A stretch of DNA of 64,000 bases, taken from positions 1 through 64,000 of the forward strand of contig JADFZL010000002.1 of assembly GCA_015232575.1 (NCBI GenBank). The letters run 5' to 3'. Position numbers and translations under genes: made by a program. Below are positions 53,961-62,585 of this stretch, piece after piece. Numbering within the stretch: position 1 is the stretch's first letter; each line of letters opens with the position of its first letter. The notes below the pieces were generated by a model. The model did not search any database. It saw nothing but the letters and a program-made list of their open reading frames with translations, and was not told the origin of the DNA. Origin of the DNA: Candidatus Rifleibacteriota bacterium. Lineage in GTDB: Bacteria; Muiribacteriota; Ozemobacteria; Ozemobacterales; Ozemobacteraceae.

Positions 53961-56543
53961 TGTCATTAGAAAATCCCGCGAGACCTGATACATCCCGTTG
54001 AAGACGCTGTCATTGCTTGCCGTTAATGCGCTTCTGGCAAATGAGTTCATATATCTTTCATAAGTGTTCTGAGTGCCAGAATTCGCTGGAATAACGGCGC
54101 CAACTATTGCACTGTTTACTCTTCCCCGGTAATCATCGACCAGACCATTCTCAACCATCTGGGGAATTTTCTTTGCGGCTTCCTTAGCTTCTTTTGAGCA
54201 GTTTACATAACCATCCGGATCATATTTGTACTTTGCCATTCCGTTTGCGAGAACTTCTGCTGTAAGGAGATTTCCCCAGTTGTTGCCATATCTGTTAAGC
54301 GTCTGACGTTCTGAAGAACTTAAGATTTCAGGCATTCTGCGGTTAACTTCATTCCAGGTAACTCCATTTGATTTAAGCTCATATACCTGTTTTTCAACAA
54401 GAGCTGCTTTGTATTGTGACGGACTGATCATTGAATTTTGTGCAGCAAGGCGTTTTGCTTCGTCCATGTTCATTTCCAGTTTGCCGTTTTTATATTCTTC
54501 GTATTTATTCATTGTATTTTCCATTGTTTTCAGCTTAGTGGAAGTGCTTTCAGCCTTGTCAAAATATGTTTTCTGAATTGCCTGTGCAGCAAGTTTGGAT
54601 AAATCTTCATCAGGAAGATTTGCCAACTCGGGTTTGCTTGATTTGAGCACTTCTTTCATTGCATTCAGATGAGCCTGACCACCCTGAAGTCTTCCAAGTT
54701 CCAGCATTTGATTCATTCTGAGTTCGCTGTCATATTTGCTGGTAATCTGAGACATTAAAGCCTGATTTTCTGGCTTGGCATCGGCTTTTTGAGCATTGAT
54801 ACATTGAGTCAGCCATGTTCTTCTGACAACTTCTACTTTTTGATTATGTGCTGCGTAAGCCCTTGCAAATTCCAGCGGATTACGAATTTTGAGTGGACTT
54901 GGTGATTCCTGGGCTACTTCCTGATATTTTTCGTATAATTCGTTTGCTTTTTTCCATTCTTCATTATTCTGCCGGTATGCATCTTCGATTGTCTGTTTCC
55001 TAACTTTCGGGGCATCGTATATATTATACTTTACTGCCTGTACAGAAAGCTGTGCAGACCTTACCGCCAGATTATTCACAAGTGAATCAAATCCGGCTTG
55101 TACATAGTTAATAGAATCTCTCTTTTCAATAAGCTGTTTGATAGCGCCTTCAAAATACTGGTGAGGAGCACTTCCATAGGGAAAAGACGCCTGTCTTGCA
55201 CGCAATTCCTCAATATCTTTGTCTATAAAGTTTTTTTCAACGAGGGCTTGTGAAGTTCCTCCGAGGAAGTTTACGGGCATTGTTGAAAGAAGCGCTGATA
55301 TCTGTTTCCCCTGAGCTGCTGTTCCAAAAACTTTGATAGATAGACTGTCAGCCCAGGAACCTGGTTGGTAAAGCTTGTCTGAAAGCACTGTTCCGGCAAA
55401 TCCGCTTATTATTGCAGATACTGCAGATCTTTTCATATCCTTGAGGAAATCCTGGTGTGAATAACCTTCACCGCGCATTGTTATTATTTCATTTCTGAGT
55501 TTATCAACTTCTTTTGTTTCATCTTCTGAGAGCTGAGTATTAGCAAGAATGTGTTTATTCATGATTTCGTTTATTCTTGCCTCATTGGCTTTGATTTTTT
55601 CCGGATATTTGAAATAAGCTGTTGCCCACGTATGTTTCACAACGCCGCCAGCTACAGAGGAAAGGCCGGCACCTGCAAAGCTTATTGCAGCCTGTGTGGC
55701 AGCAACTTTATATATTGCAGATCCCATGGTGGGGCCAACCATTCCGAAAAGACATCCGGTTGCGAGATTGAATGGAGCCATCACGGCTTCGACTGTTGCC
55801 TGAACAGTCACATCTCTCCAGATTTTTGCGTCTTCTTTTGGTGTCTCACGATATTTTGCATTCATGCGCTTTTCATAGGCGTAAGTCATCATGCCTCCAA
55901 GGGCGGCACCGGTGACAATTCCGCCTGCTATCATCGCAATTGGAGAAAGCGGAGCCAGGAAAGCTGTCGCGAACATTACTCCGAAAGTTGGAATAATAGC
56001 TTTGCCAACTGTCCAGAGTATTTTTTCCCAGGGCGGAACTTGCAGTGGATCATTTGTTCCGATAATTGAATCTTTAATTTTGTTGAAAACACTCTTGAAC
56101 CATCCAAAGGGACCGTTTTTTGTGGAAGTGTCGGTGCTGGTAAAAGTAGCGGTTGATGACACTTCAACTGCGGTAGAAGTGCCTGTCGTAGACCAGGTAT
56201 AAGTGTTTACATAAACAGCTGTTTGAGTAGCCAGTTCAGTGCTGGTAACTGCAACCGTTTCTGTGGCTGTTGAAGAAATTGTATTTCCGGAATTCTGATA
56301 TCCTTTTACAGCATTATCATATTCAGAATAGGCAAGGCGATAGTCATTATATTTCTGCTGAATGACTTCAGGTGATGCATTCTGAGATACAGCGCTTGTA
56401 TACTCGACATAAGTGCTTCTGTATCGTTCGAAAAGTGCTTTGACTGCTGATTCTGTCTGGCTCAGAACTGGTGCAATGAAAACCTGCAAAGTCAGACATA
56501 CAATCAGGAATATGCTTGTAAATTGTTGTTTTCTTCTGTTCAT
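53943..56543 (-). CDS. Large secreted protein of unknown function with Gly/Ala-rich hydrophobic region
   Basis: 866 residues. A signal peptide (IFLIVCLTLQVFIAPVLS) is followed by a Thr/Ser-rich stretch (about 85-140). A Gly/Ala-rich hydrophobic segment lies at about 165-330 (FGVMFATAFLAPLSPIAMI, AGGIVTGAALGGMMTYAYE, AISFAGAGLSSVAGGVV), like membrane-inserting or phage-tape-measure-like regions. The rest is long, charged helices. No family is recognised, and a toxin or pore role cannot be claimed. It converges on the clostripain-like gene with an 18-bp overlap. Confidence 0.6.
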   Translation of the reverse strand: MNRRKQQFTSIFLIVCLTLQVFIAPVLSQTESAVKALFERYRSTYVEYTSAVSQNASPEVIQQKYNDYRLAYSEYDNAVKGYQNSGNTISSTATETVAVTSTELATQTAVYVNTYTWSTTGTSTAVEVSSTATFTSTDTSTKNGPFGWFKSVFNKIKDSIIGTNDPLQVPPWEKILWTVGKAIIPTFGVMFATAFLAPLSPIAMIAGGIVTGAALGGMMTYAYEKRMNAKYRETPKEDAKIWRDVTVQATVEAVMAPFNLATGCLFGMVGPTMGSAIYKVAATQAAISFAGAGLSSVAGGVVKHTWATAYFKYPEKIKANEARINEIMNKHILANTQLSEDETKEVDKLRNEIITMRGEGYSHQDFLKDMKRSAVSAIISGFAGTVLSDKLYQPGSWADSLSIKVFGTAAQGKQISALLSTMPVNFLGGTSQALVEKNFIDKDIEELRARQASFPYGSAPHQYFEGAIKQLIEKRDSINYVQAGFDSLVNNLAVRSAQLSVQAVKYNIYDAPKVRKQTIEDAYRQNNEEWKKANELYEKYQEVAQESPSPLKIRNPLEFARAYAAHNQKVEVVRRTWLTQCINAQKADAKPENQALMSQITSKYDSELRMNQMLELGRLQGGQAHLNAMKEVLKSSKPELANLPDEDLSKLAAQAIQKTYFDKAESTSTKLKTMENTMNKYEEYKNGKLEMNMDEAKRLAAQNSMISPSQYKAALVEKQVYELKSNGVTWNEVNRRMPEILSSSERQTLNRYGNNWGNLLTAEVLANGMAKYKYDPDGYVNCSKEAKEAAKKIPQMVENGLVDDYRGRVNSAIVGAVIPANSGTQNTYERYMNSFARSALTASNDSVFNGMYQVSRDFLMTSFRRR

Positions 56544-56668
56544 GCTCTAAATTCTAATCGCTAAAAACAAAAGCGTCAAGTACTTAAAGTACTGAACCAA
56601 CTGTTGTAACAAACTTTCTATAGCAAACCCTGAGTATCGAAAATCTTAATTAAGGGTTCACTAAACGC

Positions 56669-56734
56669 TGTCATTTCGACCGAAGGGAGAAATCTCGCAT
56701 TTACGGAGATCTCTCACATTCGTTCGAGATGACA
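56669..56734. repeat. Dispersed TGTCAT...ATGACA palindrome, best-preserved copy
   Basis: TGTCATTTCGACCGAAGGGA at the left and CACATTCGTTCGAGATGACA at the right. The two arms carry the two variants of the element (CCGAAGGGA and ACGAATGTG). It lies between two - strand genes. Confidence 0.85.
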
Positions 56735-56784
56735 CAGCTTGCCCCAAAGCTAACGCACAAATTTGTCTGCTTATTAATTGCTTT

Positions 56785-57681
56785 CTACAGTTCGTATTTT
56801 CTTAAAATAAGTTGTTCATACAGATCAATTCCTGATGAGGTCAGGCGCAAACTTTTTATTGTTTCGTTGTTTTCGGTCTCGAAAGAGAGATTTATTGCGC
56901 CCAATTCCATGAGATAGTAAAGTTCTGGAATAGTATTCTTCGGGCCCAAACCGGCTTTCATTCTTTTTTCAAAGTCGACAAATGTCATTTCTTTAAAAGC
57001 GTTGTCTCGCCATTGAAGGAAGAGGACTTCGAAAATCTTTTTTCTGACTGTCCAGTCAAATTTCCGTCCGCGGTTGACGAAGAACATTGGCCCACCGATT
57101 TTAAAGAGTTCTCTGCCAACAACCGGATTCATGAGTGTCGCAAGAGTCAGCCAGATGGAGATTAAGGTGAGAAGTATTGTGAAAAGTGCAATCGGATAAT
57201 CAAGGAATCCTGCACCAGAGATGTTTTTTAAGATTTTACATATATAAAGAAAATCAATATCCAGAAGGAAAAAGAAAAACAGTTTGCTGAAATGTCCAAA
57301 TCCATAAGTCAAGAAGACAAAAATTACCAGAAAAGTTGTTTCAACGCCAAGCATTATGTGGTGGTCCGGTGCATAGCCATAACTGGCACCCAGAAATACT
57401 ACTCCATTGATTGCCCAGTTGAATGAAAAAGCTGTAAAAATAGTGCCTCCGAAAGAATTCTTATTCGCAAAATCCATCATTCCAGCTAAAAACTGGCAAC
57501 ATGCACCGAATAAAAGAGCAAATAATCCCGCAGTAATTAAGCCATTTTTGGTAAGTCCAAAACCTAATGAAATTGGTATCAGTGCTGAACAAGCGACAGA
57601 TAAGCCAATAAGCCCCAGCGGAGCAGGATTTCCAAAAACTTCATGGTGGGAATTGCTTTTCAGTTCAACTTTATTTATCAT
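56785..57681 (-). CDS. GPR1/FUN34/YaaH-type acetate transporter with C-terminal extension
   Basis: 298 residues, GAGGAG upstream of the ATG. Six helices at about 18-190 with the family signature NPAPLGLIGL at residues 18-27 and FNWAINGVVFLG. Such proteins carry acetate or succinate across the inner membrane. Family members usually end near residue 190-200; here about 100 more residues follow (WTVRKKIFEVLFLQWRDNAF, then LYYLMELGAINLSFE and LRLTSSGIDLYEQLI). These have the rhythm of a winged-helix domain and may be a regulatory module. Confidence 0.83.
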   Translation of the reverse strand: MINKVELKSNSHHEVFGNPAPLGLIGLSVACSALIPISLGFGLTKNGLITAGLFALLFGACCQFLAGMMDFANKNSFGGTIFTAFSFNWAINGVVFLGASYGYAPDHHIMLGVETTFLVIFVFLTYGFGHFSKLFFFFLLDIDFLYICKILKNISGAGFLDYPIALFTILLTLISIWLTLATLMNPVVGRELFKIGGPMFFVNRGRKFDWTVRKKIFEVLFLQWRDNAFKEMTFVDFEKRMKAGLGPKNTIPELYYLMELGAINLSFETENNETIKSLRLTSSGIDLYEQLILRKYEL

Positions 57682-58272
57682 AAAAACTCCTCTATTATTC
57701 AGTAAGAATCATATCAACGACCATTGATAAATTCTTATTTCTTGCGGTATAAACAGACAGAATTTACAATTCTCATCGTGGAAAAGCCAGTATTTTTCAA
57801 TGCACTACCACATGAATTGTAAAAGTACAAAAAGCGTCGAACTATCTGATTGGAAGCGTTAAATCAATGCCATAAAGAATGATCGCTGAACCAAGGCAAC
57901 TATGATACATTAAGAATTAATAAAAATCCAGTATTAATTCAGCAATTCTCGGTTAGATTTCATGCTATAAGAGAAACCACCGACTAAATTGCTCCTTCAA
58001 GGTATAAATGCTTAAAATTAAGCAGGATAAAGCTCAAAATCTGGCGGGAAAATAGCACTGATTTGATCTGGAATACTTTGCGATTCTGCTAGAATGCTTT
58101 TTCTATCAATGGTACAACGTTCATAGTGCTTGAAAAGTCCTTTGAAAATAGACATTTGTGGTAATATCAACTTCTGATTTGCCTGTAGATTGCATTTAGC
58201 AAACAATTTATCGCGTTGGCATATTAATTGCTTTACATTCGTCAATAATAAACAAATATGGAGGAATGAAAT
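57682..58272. other. Gap without a convincing gene
   Basis: 590 bp between divergent genes. A 75-codon - strand frame (58018-58245) is open but has no recognised domain or ribosome binding site. The promoters of the YaaH-type transporter and of the small secreted protein must be here. Confidence 0.4.
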
Positions 58273-58647
58273 ATGATGCGTTTTGTTAAAGTTTGTATGG
58301 TTCTTTTAATGGTTGGATTGTTCGTTCCGGCTTTTGCATTAGATGAAGCACGCTTTGCTAATTTTCTGAATACTGCAGTTAATGCTGATGAATATCTGTA
58401 TTCACTCATGGAACCGGGAATGCCGAAGAATTCACCTGAATTTCAGTCTGCTCTTGCTGAACAGAAGAAAGCACGTAATAACCTGGCAAACGAGATCAAC
58501 GCTTATGATAATCTTGAAGACCTGAATCAGGCACTTGCCGTTACAAAGACCTTTTCCGCACAGTCCAGTTCTAATAAAAATATTGGCAGCCTTGCAGAAA
58601 ACCTCATTATTCAGCGGATTAAATTTGTAAGCGCACACCAGTCTTAA
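58273..58647 (+). CDS. Small secreted protein of unknown function
   Basis: 124 residues, GGAGGAATGAAAT before ATG 58273. A signal peptide (VCMVLLMVGLFVPAFA-L) precedes an all-helical mature part of about 100 residues, rich in Asn and Ala (LNTAVNADEYLYSLM, KKARNNLANEINAYD). No family is recognised. It is followed by a strong terminator, so it is a single-gene transcript. Confidence 0.7.
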   Translation: MMRFVKVCMVLLMVGLFVPAFALDEARFANFLNTAVNADEYLYSLMEPGMPKNSPEFQSALAEQKKARNNLANEINAYDNLEDLNQALAVTKTFSAQSSSNKNIGSLAENLIIQRIKFVSAHQS

Positions 58648-58709
58648 TAACTAAATCAGCCCATCAGATTTTGCATCTGAAACGCTGTAAAATATATTTT
58701 GATTTCTTA

Positions 58710-58735
58710 CCCCATCGGAATGACCGATGGGGTTT
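58710..58735 (+). terminator. Strong terminator after the small secreted protein gene
   Basis: CCCCATCGG pairs perfectly with CCGATGGGG across an AATGA loop (58711-58733) and is followed by TTT. Confidence 0.82.
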
Positions 58736-58900
58736 CGACATTTACCCCGATGGTATTTGACTGGTAATTGTCGGAGCGAGTTGATATTTCTTGAAAATAG
58801 AACCGAATAAGCTGTAGAATGAAGTTATAAAGAAGAGGTGATAATTTATCAGGAAGCAAATCCACGGTTTTTCGTATCAATTCACTATTTCAGGGCAATT

Positions 58901-58952
58901 CGTGGACGTGGCATCTTGCCGCGTTGTTTGCAGGCGGCTGGAAGTCGCTTTA
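58901..58952. repeat. GACGCGGCAT-TTGCCGCGT element, copy 2
   Basis: CGTGGACGTGGCATCTTGCCGCGT followed by GCGGCTGGAAGTCGCTTTA matches the copy at 12269-12320. It lies directly before the pseudopilin coding region and reads in frame with it. Confidence 0.75.
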
Positions 58953-58970
58953 ACTTTTCTTCGCCCCAAG

Positions 58971-59492
58971 TTGTTGATCAGATGCGGTTTTTCTTTTGTA
59001 GAATTACTGATTGTATCAGTAATATTGCTTCTTGCTTTAACGACTTTTTTTAAATTCTTTCAACAGCGTTCATCATCTGAACAAAGCATTACCGGTCAAT
59101 TGTCGTTGCAGATGGAAGCCCGGAAAGCTGTTGATGCAATTGTAAAAGAACTCAGGGACGCCTCGGAAATACTCAGGCCCGGCCTGGGTGAGACTTCGGC
59201 GTGCGTTGTTTTTGCTGATTCGATTAATCAGGTTGGGCTCATTTCACCCACCTATGACGTAGAAAACTCTCTGAGGCTGAAAAAAGATCTTTATAAAATA
59301 TTTTCATTCGTGCAACAATCGCCTCCTTCTGTTGCTAAAAAGGAAAAAATACTTGCGACTTCGGTTGGAAGAGTTGCTTTTACTCTGCTTGCGCCGAATG
59401 TTGTACAGGTGAATATAACAATATCCAATGAAAAAGGTGAATATCAATTGCTTACAGCTGTTGGTTTAATGAATTTCGGAGAAGAAGAATGA
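58971..59492 (+). CDS. GspI/J-like pseudopilin, 5' end next to a repeat
   Basis: About 173 residues from TTG 58971. The prepilin signal LLIRCG-FSFVELLIVSVILLLALTTFF has Gly before the cleavage point and Glu at mature position 5. The body has MEARKAVDAIVKELRDASEIL, as in minor pseudopilins J/W. The frame continues upstream through the 58901-58952 repeat to GTG 58902, but this part is repeat-derived and out of keeping with a leader. A good ribosome binding site (AAGAAGAGG, 58829-58837) lies 130 bp upstream, out of frame. The repeat may have displaced the original start. Confidence 0.7.
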   Translation: MLIRCGFSFVELLIVSVILLLALTTFFKFFQQRSSSEQSITGQLSLQMEARKAVDAIVKELRDASEILRPGLGETSACVVFADSINQVGLISPTYDVENSLRLKKDLYKIFSFVQQSPPSVAKKEKILATSVGRVAFTLLAPNVVQVNITISNEKGEYQLLTAVGLMNFGEEE

Positions 59493-59633
59493 CAGGATAT
59501 CAAACTAAAACTCTGAAATGCTTTCTAACTGATGAGAGCGCAAAGCGCTTGACCAGCGATAGGGGGCAATGAATAAAGTATTTCCGCATTTAAAGAGGCT
59601 CCACCAGGAAAAAGTAGAAACAAAAAAGAGGTA

Positions 59634-61007
59634 ATGATGTTAAAAAAGGGTAGAAGGCACTGTCGGGCCTTTACGTTAGTTGAGCTCGTAATCGGTATGG
59701 GTCTGCTGCTGTTGCTTGCAGTGATTTTCTTCACCCTGATAAAAGGTGGTACCAGAGAAAGTGCATTAAGTTCAGATCATTTCACCGGAGCAATGCTTTC
59801 ACAAAAGGTAACAGAAGATCTTATCGAAGAACTCGGAATAAATCCTTATGGAATTCAGACCCTGGGTCTGGATGAAACCGCTCCTCTTACACCTACACAG
59901 GTTATTGACGGCTCGGTTCCTTTTTTCAAAACAACCGAAGATTCAAAACCGCCGTGGGGAAAGATTGACGATTTGACTGAAGGCACAATAAACAATAAAG
60001 TTCTTCCATTGTACAACCAGGTGAGAACTTTTCAGCTTTCTGGTTCGGGAAAACGCATGCAGACCATTTCTGCAGCTCCTGAAAACCAGCATCTCATTGA
60101 TTCAGCAATCAGATTTGACTGGACTGCAAAAGCAGGGAAAGGATATGCTGATTCCAGGTGCCATTTTTTTTCATCTTCCGGTCCAAAGCCAGTTGAGGTA
60201 ACTCTCTTATACGATCAGGCACAACTGGAAAAAGAAATTGCTTATTCCTTCTTTAATTCTCCAGGTGATTCGCTTACAAACCTTGTATCAACAACTGGAG
60301 CCAACTATCAGACTGTTTTGAGTCTTGGAATAATTCATCACACAACACTTGGTTTTATTAATTCGAATGGCCTGGACAAATATCTTCAGGAAGTAAAAAA
60401 TGCAAAAAACAAAGTAACTTCATTTTCATTTTCTGATAAAGCTGAGGAGTATCAGGCGAAACAGAATCTTGCAAGAGCATATTTTGATCTCGGCAACGCA
60501 TGTTTCATGCTAACGTATCTTATTGCAACTGAGGTTGCCCGCCTGGAAGGAAAGTGTGAAACAACAGATCTCGGATACATGCTGACTGCGTTTCCAGAAA
60601 ACTTTACTTCGGGATTGAAAAACTATATTAAAATATACAACACTTATCAAGACTCTCTTGAATCATCCTGTCAGGCATATCTTTCTCTTCTGCAACCGGG
60701 AATTTCCGGTGCAAAAGGACTAAAACAACAGTTATCTGTTATTCTGAGATTAATGGAAATTCATCAGATAATCGCGGTGAATCCAGATATTCCTGGCGGA
60801 TTGTCCAGGTATAATACTTATCTGGAAGCATTGAAAACTTCCATGCAGGGACGAAACCAGTATCTTCACAGATACGCACTTCAGGAAAAAACCTTTGCAG
60901 TGTCTAATACCCTTCTTGTTGAAAAACATCCGTTTCTTCAAAGGATTCAGGAAGTGACATCAGGTTCAGTTCCGATTATCAGGGAAATTCTGAAAAAATA
61001 CCCTTAG
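59634..61007 (+). CDS. Prepilin-like secreted protein with a long C-terminal region
   Basis: 457 residues, AAGAGG before the ATG pair at 59634/59637. The signal is CRA-FTLVELVIGMGLLLLLAVIFF, with Ala rather than Gly before the cleavage point. The remaining ~410 residues have no recognised family. They have a beta-rich middle and a helical C-terminal half (KQNLARAYFDLGNACFML). The size suggests a tip-type minor pseudopilin such as GspK or a carrier of a binding domain. It follows the J-like pseudopilin gene after 141 bp that contain a GC-rich repeat-like patch (59533-59568). Confidence 0.7.
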   Translation: MMLKKGRRHCRAFTLVELVIGMGLLLLLAVIFFTLIKGGTRESALSSDHFTGAMLSQKVTEDLIEELGINPYGIQTLGLDETAPLTPTQVIDGSVPFFKTTEDSKPPWGKIDDLTEGTINNKVLPLYNQVRTFQLSGSGKRMQTISAAPENQHLIDSAIRFDWTAKAGKGYADSRCHFFSSSGPKPVEVTLLYDQAQLEKEIAYSFFNSPGDSLTNLVSTTGANYQTVLSLGIIHHTTLGFINSNGLDKYLQEVKNAKNKVTSFSFSDKAEEYQAKQNLARAYFDLGNACFMLTYLIATEVARLEGKCETTDLGYMLTAFPENFTSGLKNYIKIYNTYQDSLESSCQAYLSLLQPGISGAKGLKQQLSVILRLMEIHQIIAVNPDIPGGLSRYNTYLEALKTSMQGRNQYLHRYALQEKTFAVSNTLLVEKHPFLQRIQEVTSGSVPIIREILKKYP

Positions 61008-61042
61008 TACAGCAAATCATAATAAAGAATTCAAAAACTCTG

Positions 61043-62140
61043 TCATGGAACTTCTACCAGCTCAACTCTTCGATTTTTTGCCATGCCTGCGAGTGTTGAG
61101 TTATCCCCAATTGGAACTGTGTCTCCAAGACCGAGTGTTGAAAGTCGGGTAGAAAGCACTCCGCGGTTAACAAGCCAGTCAAAAACTGAATCTGCACGAG
61201 CTTTTGAAAGAGGGATATTTATTGCCGAATTGCCTGTACTGTCACAATGCCCCTCAATACGAATCTTCAATGTCGGCTTGGCTTGAAGGAGTTTGAAAAT
61301 TTCTTCAAGAACCGGAATTGAAGCAGGCAAAAGCTCTGATCGTTCTTTTTCAAAATTAATCTGTCGCAGTGTGATTTTTCCTGTCTGATCAATTGTTTCT
61401 GACATTTCCTGAGCGGTTGGATATGCCTTGACAGGCTTGGGATTAACAACAAGCGTATTTGTTGAAACAGGTGGAGAGGTATATGGTATGTTCATTGATG
61501 GCAAGTCCGCTGAAATTCGGTCAATAGGAAGAATTGTATCAGAAGGAATAACTGGAATCGGAGCTCCAATTTTGCTTGCCACGTCCTGAACTTTAGGAAG
61601 ACCCGGCAGTTGAGATCTTATCTGATCAAGCGCTGGTTTATTCAATCCCTTTTTCTGAATAAGATCTGTTACTGTCTGACTTGTACTATTTGATGGTGTT
61701 GCTGGAAATTTTTCCTCAGGAATTTCATTGAAGAAAATACTGCGAAGGTATTTTGAATCAAGCAGACCGGGTATGTGTTCAATGCGCCACACATAGCTTC
61801 TTGAAGAATCTTTCAGCTTTACCCTGATGAAAATATCTGCCTGATTAATTTTCGAAGGATTATTCTGGACATAGCTGTCATAAACACCGCTGAAAAGGGA
61901 AATATTGTTCTCTGCTGCCGGAGTGGATTTGAAAAACCTTTCTTCCCATGGCTTAAGATAAATCTTAGCCAAAATACGCTGATAACCAGAATAAGCTATC
62001 TGAAAAGATTCCTGCATCTGTTTGGTGTGTATTACCTGGCTTCTGTAGCCCTGATTCAGCGACGACATGACAGCAGCAAAAAATGCAAGGCTGACAGCTC
62101 CAAAAATGACCAGAAGAAGCACATATCCTTTTCTTGTCAT
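61043..62140 (-). CDS. Pseudopilin-like N-terminus fused to an OmpA peptidoglycan-binding domain
   Basis: 365 residues, GGAGG before the ATG. The N-terminus TRKGYVLLLVIFGAVSLAFFAAVM is like PilX/GspK-type minor pilins (basic-Gly then hydrophobic helix) and is followed by GYRSQVIHTKQMQESFQIAYSGYQ, which is also PilX-like. A Pro/Thr/Ser linker (about 150-240) connects to a C-terminal OmpA domain (about 255-365): LKIRIEGHCDSTGNSAINIPLSKARADSV and LSTLGLGDTVPI, ending NRRVELV. It could tether a pilus-like assembly to peptidoglycan. It converges on the large prepilin gene (35-bp gap). Confidence 0.8.
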   Translation of the reverse strand: MTRKGYVLLLVIFGAVSLAFFAAVMSSLNQGYRSQVIHTKQMQESFQIAYSGYQRILAKIYLKPWEERFFKSTPAAENNISLFSGVYDSYVQNNPSKINQADIFIRVKLKDSSRSYVWRIEHIPGLLDSKYLRSIFFNEIPEEKFPATPSNSTSQTVTDLIQKKGLNKPALDQIRSQLPGLPKVQDVASKIGAPIPVIPSDTILPIDRISADLPSMNIPYTSPPVSTNTLVVNPKPVKAYPTAQEMSETIDQTGKITLRQINFEKERSELLPASIPVLEEIFKLLQAKPTLKIRIEGHCDSTGNSAINIPLSKARADSVFDWLVNRGVLSTRLSTLGLGDTVPIGDNSTLAGMAKNRRVELVEVP

Positions 62141-62585
62141 TTGAAGCCTCCAATAAAAATTTCTTTTTCACAACCCTTTCTTTAATCCTATCCATGAATT
62201 TGATTATTGTCAAACAATAAATTTGCAGGCAATCTCAATTTTGAACAGTAAATTGAGATTGCCTGCAATAAAGTGAAAGTTAGCGAGAGCGTATATTTAA
62301 GTGACTTGTATTCTTTGAATATGCTATAATATTTGATGGAAATGCAGCTACTAAAGTCATAATTTTAATCGGAATTTTCGTTTTTTTTTGCTAATTGTAG
62401 GATATGATTTAACCTTTATTCGATTATTGGGTAAACATTACGTAACTTTGTAATTTTCTGGTATGACCGCTATATTTTTTTTGCAGCGGAGAGCACAAAG
62501 TGCTCGACCGCGGGGAGTGAGACGGTCGAACTTGTTCGACCGGCGAGAGGGGGCGCGTGCCCCCTCTCTAAAAAGTGGGGAGAAT
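62141..62585. other. Gap with hairpins ahead of the FAD oxidase gene
   Basis: 445 bp. A perfect 19-bp inverted repeat, 62223-62241 with 62250-62268 (TTGCAGGCAATCTCAATTT and its complement), could be a terminator or protein site. From 62482 to 62567 three small palindromes follow each other: GAGCACAAAGTGCTC, GGTCGAACTTGTTCGACC and AGAGGGGGC-GCGT-GCCCCCTCT. Confidence 0.6.
62482..62567. repeat. Mosaic of three GC-rich palindromes, including copy 2 of the window-start repeat
   Basis: The stretch GCGGAGAGCACAAAGTGC, then a GACGGTCGAACTTGTTCGACC palindrome, then the 24-base repeat at 62544-62567 that is identical to 1-24. A weaker relative of the first part (GAGCGCAAAGCGCTTGACC) is at 59535-59553. 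The block ends 18 bases before the start codon of the oxidase gene, so it lies in the 5' untranslated region. Confidence 0.75.

Noticed and set aside
55551..56069. 172-codon + strand frame rich in Cys and His
   Set aside because: Lies wholly antisense within the 866-residue secreted protein, which has a signal peptide and consistent codon use.
58018..58245. 75-codon - strand frame in the gap before the small secreted protein gene
   Set aside because: No domain, signal or ribosome binding site. It could be a relic, but nothing supports it.
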